Positions 24,945-28,397 of a DNA stretch of 28,397 nt are shown here, one piece after another; position 1 is the stretch's first letter; every line of letters begins with the position of its first letter. The notes under the pieces are model-generated. The model saw only the letters and a program-made list of their open reading frames with translations, did no database searches and was not told the DNA's origin. The DNA lies in NCBI GenBank assembly GCA_036258055.1, contig DATAEK010000057.1, positions 1-28,397 on the forward strand. The letters are read 5' to 3'. The position numbers and the translations under genes are program-made. The DNA comes from DATAEK01 sp036258055. Lineage in GTDB: Bacteria; Acidobacteriota; Vicinamibacteria; Vicinamibacterales; 2-12-FULL-66-21.

Positions 24945-24983
24945 GCGGGGCCCCAGCCCCGCGGCCTGCCAGCGCTTCGCTTC
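24945..24983. repeat. 39-bp direct repeat, copy 2
   Basis: Second copy of the 39-bp repeat, 38 of 39 bases identical to 24858-24896. Its first 18 bases form a small hairpin (GCGGGGC, CCCA, GCCCCGC). The 61 bp between the copies look like ordinary intergenic DNA. Confidence 0.85.
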
Positions 24984-25087
24984 TTTACTCAGATTTCGAA
25001 CTTGGCTCATCGAGAACGCCGCGCAGGTCGGGCACAGGGAGCCGCGCCGGCCATCGCGTCAGGAGCGGGAAAACGCCTCTGCGGACA

Positions 25088-26629
25088 TCACGTTTCGGTG
25101 CCGTAGGAGATCTGCATGCGCCGCACGGCGCGGCTGGCGATCCACAGAGCGAACGCGGTGAGGAGCAGCAACCCGAGAATCGCACCCGGACGCGAGGCAG
25201 GAGCGGCGGGCGCCGCCAGCAATCGGATCAGCGTCGGCGCGTCATCGTCCATCGGTGCAGGGACGGGACACAGGGACTGCAGGTAGTACAGGATGCTCAT
25301 CTTCTGGACGACGTGCGGCAGGATGCCGTTGGCCCCTTCCCAGATGAGCAGCACGGCCGCTGGGATGATGGGATTGCGGATGTAGACGCCGACCGCAAGA
25401 AAGACGCTGCCGTAGCCCACGCAGCCGAGCGCCGCCGCCGCCACGTACCAGAACGCGTGTCCCATGCCCCCGGCATTCCAGTAGGCCTGGACTTCGACTG
25501 CATCGTGCGGCCAGATCATCGCCGCAAACGTGAGCAGGGCGCCGCCGCCGAAAATCACGGCGGACGCAATCAGCCCGGCCGCGTACTTGCCCGCGAGCAA
25601 CACCTCGCGCCGCGCCGGCGCGAGAAACCAGAAGTGGAGCGTCCGGTTGCTCATCTCCCCGCGGAAGAGATACATGAAAATGCCGAGACAGCCGAAGAAG
25701 ATCGCGAGCCGTACGTAGAAGTACTGGAAGATCCCCGCGAAGATCGCCCGGTCCTCTTCGAAGTCGAGCACACGGTGGATGTCCCGGCGCTGCACTTTGC
25801 CGTCGACGAACAGGAATCGGGCGGCCCGCCGTCCGTCGAAGTAGATGAGGTCGCGATACTCGGTCCGCTCCTCGACGAACCCGGCGCCGGTAGACGAGGC
25901 GACCGTGGCGAAGGTCTTTCCTTCGTTACTCACCTGGATGTTGAATTCGCGGGTGTCGGAGTCCTGGGTTTCGCCTCCAGCGCTGGCGTGCTTGACGATG
26001 AAGCGCGTCACCGGACGAACCGCTCCCAGATCCACCTGCAGGTACAACGGCCAGTCGCGAGCGCACCACCGGTCGGCCTGACCTCCCGACACGCTGCCGT
26101 TCACCGCCTTCTCCGGCCCTTGATCCACGCTGCACGGCAGGCTTCCGGTGACGGGACGGTGAAGCGCGAGGTTCACCCGGCCGTCCGGCCCGTAGACCTC
26201 GAACTCGTAGATCCTGGCCACCGGCTCCCCGTTGTAAGCCGGACGGATGATATTCAGGCGGACGAAGCGGGCGTCGACTGACGGCTCGATCACGTGGGTC
26301 GTCGTTCCGGCATTGCCAAGCCGTTGCCGGGCGCGCCGGCTCCGCGTCGACCAGCGTTCCTCGGCCGGCTTTCCCAGCCGCTTCTTCACGTCCTCAACCG
26401 ATTCTCCCTCCCGGACGCTGTCGATCAGGCCCGGGGTAATCAAGCCGCGCCGGGCCAGCCGCTCGCTCCGGAACTTCGCTTCGAGACCGTGGCCGAAGAA
26501 GATCACCGACGGCAGGAGCGCCAGCCCGTAGACCCACAACGAGCGCCTGGCGAAGAAGACACGCCGCAGCTCGATCGTGGCAATCGTCCACGCCTGCCGG
26601 GCCCGGTCCGGGAAGGCACGCGGCGTCAT
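25088..26629 (-). CDS. ABC-2 permease with an extracytoplasmic discoidin (F5/8 type C) domain
   Basis: 513 residues. Residue 11 onward starts as an ABC-2 permease: an amphipathic start, then a membrane helix at about 31-48. A large loop of about 250 residues follows (50-300). Within it, about 151-280 matches a discoidin/F5/8 type C domain: NLALHRPVTGS (153-163), KAVNGS (174-179), a WCARDWPLYLQVDLG segment (188-202) and FNIQVSNEGKTFATV (229-243). Residues 119-148 (DARFVRLNI, ARIYEFEVYG) resemble the closing strands of the same fold, possibly a decayed extra copy. The rest (about 300-505) holds about five more helices. Discoidin domains bind sugars or lipids, so the loop may capture or sense a surface polymer. 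The start overlaps the end of the ATPase gene by four bases. Confidence 0.88.
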   Translation of the reverse strand: MTPRAFPDRARQAWTIATIELRRVFFARRSLWVYGLALLPSVIFFGHGLEAKFRSERLARRGLITPGLIDSVREGESVEDVKKRLGKPAEERWSTRSRRARQRLGNAGTTTHVIEPSVDARFVRLNIIRPAYNGEPVARIYEFEVYGPDGRVNLALHRPVTGSLPCSVDQGPEKAVNGSVSGGQADRWCARDWPLYLQVDLGAVRPVTRFIVKHASAGGETQDSDTREFNIQVSNEGKTFATVASSTGAGFVEERTEYRDLIYFDGRRAARFLFVDGKVQRRDIHRVLDFEEDRAIFAGIFQYFYVRLAIFFGCLGIFMYLFRGEMSNRTLHFWFLAPARREVLLAGKYAAGLIASAVIFGGGALLTFAAMIWPHDAVEVQAYWNAGGMGHAFWYVAAAALGCVGYGSVFLAVGVYIRNPIIPAAVLLIWEGANGILPHVVQKMSILYYLQSLCPVPAPMDDDAPTLIRLLAAPAAPASRPGAILGLLLLTAFALWIASRAVRRMQISYGTET

Positions 26630-27564
26630 TTCTCACCGCCGATCAGATACTCGTACAACGCGTCAACGTTCTCGTCGGCCGGCACGACGCTATCGATCCG
26701 GTGGCCGTCGAGCGCGATCCGTCCGAGCGCCCGTGCGAACTGCTCCCGGTCGCGGGTCATCACCAACAGGCCGAGCCGGTCGTCGTTCAACTTGATCTCG
26801 GTGATGTGCGGCTCGTCGAACAACAGCGCCGCCACGCCGGACGCGTCGCCGTCGCGGCACCGGACGATGTACTGGCTGGGATGCTCCTGGATCTCGTCGC
26901 GCACGGTGCGGATTTTCCCCTCGGCCACGATCATCCCGTTCGCGATCAGCACGACCTGATCGCTGATGAGATCCACCTCCTGGAGCACGTGGCTCGAGAT
27001 GATCACGTGCTTTCCCTCGGCGGCCCAGGAGCGGAACATGTCGATGGTCTCCGCGCGCACCAGCGGATCGAGGCCGTTCAGCGGCTCGTCCAACACCAGC
27101 AGGTCGGGATCGTGCGCGATGGCCTGCGCCAGCCGTACCCGCTGCCGCATGCCCTTGGAATAGCCCGCGACCTTGCGGTTCGCCGCGTCGGTCAGACGCA
27201 GGCGCTCGAGCGCCTTCCACGCCCGTTCTTCCGCTTCCGATCGCCCGTAGCCGAAGAGCAGGAGCCCGGTGGTAATGAAGGTGAACCCGGTGGCCCAGCG
27301 CGGCGCGGTGTCGTACTGCGTGGCGTATCCCGTCATCCGCATCAGTGCTTCGGGATCGCGCGGCGAGATCCCACGCATGAGGATGCTCCCATGGTCGGGG
27401 AAGATCAGGCCGGTCATCAGGTTCATCAGCGTCGTCTTGCCGGAGCCGTTCGGCCCGACCAGGCTCGTGATTCCCGGTGGGATGTTCAACGTGACGCGGT
27501 TCACGCCGAGCACCTCGCCGTAGAACTTCGAGACCTCTTCAAAGACGACCGCCGGCTCGGTCAT
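26626..27564 (-). CDS. ABC transporter ATPase
   Basis: 313 residues if it starts at ATG 27564 (MTEPAVVFEEVSKFYGE). Walker A GPNGSGKTT (37-45), Q-loop near YATQYD (80-85), a signature-like YSKGMRQRV (135-143), Walker B LLVLDEP (155-161) and the switch His in SSHVLQE are all intact; the C-terminal third is the CcmA/NatA-type extension. It energises the two flanking permeases. An in-frame longer form starts at ATG 27723 with a very good ribosome site (GAGGTGG, five bases before) and an ATGA overlap with the preceding permease stop. That form adds 53 residues encoded by GC-rich repeat sequence (27565-27723), so repeat DNA may have been drafted into the protein's N-terminus. Confidence 0.92.
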   Translation of the reverse strand: MTEPAVVFEEVSKFYGEVLGVNRVTLNIPPGITSLVGPNGSGKTTLMNLMTGLIFPDHGSILMRGISPRDPEALMRMTGYATQYDTAPRWATGFTFITTGLLLFGYGRSEAEERAWKALERLRLTDAANRKVAGYSKGMRQRVRLAQAIAHDPDLLVLDEPLNGLDPLVRAETIDMFRSWAAEGKHVIISSHVLQEVDLISDQVVLIANGMIVAEGKIRTVRDEIQEHPSQYIVRCRDGDASGVAALLFDEPHITEIKLNDDRLGLLVMTRDREQFARALGRIALDGHRIDSVVPADENVDALYEYLIGGEK

Positions 27565-27571
27565 CTCTGAT

Positions 27572-27590
27572 CCGGGGGGCTTCGCCCCGG
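27572..27590. repeat. GC-rich hairpin repeat inside the ABC operon
   Basis: CCGGGGGGCTTCGCCCCGG contains a GGGGC/GCCCC stem with a TTC loop, similar in make-up to the hairpin at 152-174. It lies between the first ABC permease and the conserved start of the ATPase and is open in the ATPase frame. A second smaller inverted repeat (CCGCC, then GGCGG) follows at about 27607-27630. Confidence 0.5.
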
Positions 27591-27719
27591 CGGACCCCCC
27601 GACACCCGCCTCCGCTAAAGCTACGGCGGGCAAGCGCTCTTCCTCCAACCCCCGCTCCGCCTTGGGCGCCGTAGCGCGTAGCGCGGAGGCGGCTCGCGTG
27701 GCGAACTGGCTGCGCTCGT

Positions 27720-28397
27720 TCATCGGACCACCTCGACGGGCCGCAGCTTGCGTTCGATCACCAGGACGAGCAGGAGAACGAACGCCGCCAGCGCGAACAA
27801 GGAGGCCCCGGCCCCCGGGCCGTCGGGCGGATCCACGCCCAGCAGCGTGCACCACACCCGGTTGACCGCCCAGGCCGGATCCAGGACGTGCCCCCACGTC
27901 ACGCGAAAGACGTTGTCGATCATCTCGGACACGCCGCTCAGGATGAAGAAGAAGGCGAGGCTGACCGCCCCGGCAACCACTCTCCACTTGACGTACGCGG
28001 AGCTGGCCATCGCGACCAGGCTGAGGACCAGCAGCCAGAGGAGGAAGCCGACCACCACGCCGGCACCGAGCGTCCAGTTCGTCAGGAACCACCAGCCGCC
28101 AGCCAGGCCGACCTGCAGTCCGAACAGGAGGAGTCCCGGAATCCACGTCACGACCGACAACATGCCGACGATCACGGCGAGCCGCGCCAGCGCGTAGCTC
28201 CAACGCGTCAGCGGCCGGCTGAAGTACAGCGGGAGCGCGTTGTTCGCCAGGTCCGGCGCAATCAAGCCAGGCCCGGCCAGCGCCGCGAGGAAGACCGCGC
28301 AGGCCCCCTGGACGTACATGAAAATCGAGAAGAACCTGCCGTTAACCTGGATGAACGCACGAAACTCCGGTTCCATGCCCTGGAGCAGTTCAACGTG
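27720..28397 (-). CDS. ABC-2 type permease (5' end cut by the window)
   Basis: The frame is open to the window edge (about 225 residues seen, including HVELLQG before the first in-window Met at 28376), so the true start lies beyond it. About six hydrophobic helices are present: MYVQGACAVFLAALAGPGLIA, LARLAVIVGMLSVVTWIPGLLL, LGAGVVVGFLLWLLVLSLVAM, VVAGAVSLAFFFILSG and ASLFALAAFVLLLVLVI. ALPLYFSRPLTRWSYALARL is typical of ABC-2 permeases. It is the first gene of the visible operon, its stop overlaps an ATG of the ATPase gene (ATGA), and it probably forms one half of the export channel, the discoidin permease forming the other. Confidence 0.85.
   Translation of the reverse strand, partial: HVELLQGMEPEFRAFIQVNGRFFSIFMYVQGACAVFLAALAGPGLIAPDLANNALPLYFSRPLTRWSYALARLAVIVGMLSVVTWIPGLLLFGLQVGLAGGWWFLTNWTLGAGVVVGFLLWLLVLSLVAMASSAYVKWRVVAGAVSLAFFFILSGVSEMIDNVFRVTWGHVLDPAWAVNRVWCTLLGVDPPDGPGAGASLFALAAFVLLLVLVIERKLRPVEVVR

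Noticed and set aside
24834..25010. N-terminal 59-residue extension of the ligase
   Set aside because: It is encoded by the 39-bp direct repeats and lies before the natural start at 24833.
24707..26281. A 524-codon plus-strand frame opposite the ligase and discoidin permease genes
   Set aside because: It is Arg/Asp/Glu-rich antisense of well-supported genes, has no family features, and such long shadows are normal in GC-rich DNA.

Overview
The window is GC-rich DNA of a soil-type bacterium. It is most likely from the Acidobacteriota (Vicinamibacteria-like). That placement is inferred from gene content and not from any marker gene: two Ser/Thr kinases of the PD40-propeller and TolB/TPR kinds, an ECF sigma factor of the TIGR02999 kind, a two-gene LigD-type end-joining set, phosphoketolase, and several exported enzymes. 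I see no tRNA, rRNA, CRISPR array, transposase or integrase. The right end cuts through an ABC permease gene.

Layout. 1-186 is non-coding and holds a perfect GC-rich hairpin. 187-2771 is a minus-strand three-gene cluster: an exported tandem methyltransferase-like protein, an AAC(3)-family acetyltransferase and a poly-gamma-glutamate-hydrolase-family protein. 2796-5383 is a decayed acetate kinase 5' end running by an ATGA overlap into a full phosphoketolase. 5518-9040 holds a PD40-type kinase, a minus-strand gene relic and an ECF sigma factor whose conserved N-terminus is spread over different frames. 9064-12766 holds a small membrane protein, a stand-alone SpoT-like HD hydrolase and a second kinase (TolB-like plus TPR). 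12777-12911 is a broken partial copy of the rhomboid gene found intact at 14629. 12961-16139 holds a lipoprotein, a divergent AraC regulator, the rhomboid protease and an exported isoaspartyl methyltransferase.

16194-19954 holds an ACT-domain protein and a large secreted alpha/beta hydrolase on the minus strand, then a consensus-like promoter with two terminator-like hairpins that share the same arms, leading into a second alpha/beta hydrolase. 19944-22283 is a Kef-type antiporter fused to TrkA domains and a UBP zinc finger. 22427-24833 is a convergent LigD polymerase and ATP-dependent ligase pair overlapping by 56 bp, followed by a 39-bp direct repeat. 25088-28397 is an ABC-2 export operon (permease, ATPase, second permease). 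The second permease carries a discoidin (F5/8 type C) domain in its first extracytoplasmic loop, the most unusual architecture in the window.

The phosphoketolase would supply acetyl-phosphate, but its usual partner acetate kinase is wrecked here. The kinases, the sigma factor and the HD hydrolase form a signalling-rich centre. The three-gene ABC operon is the best candidate for an undescribed system. Relics (ackA, rhomboid, a PD40-like 3' end) and interspersed GC-rich repeats suggest active local rearrangement.
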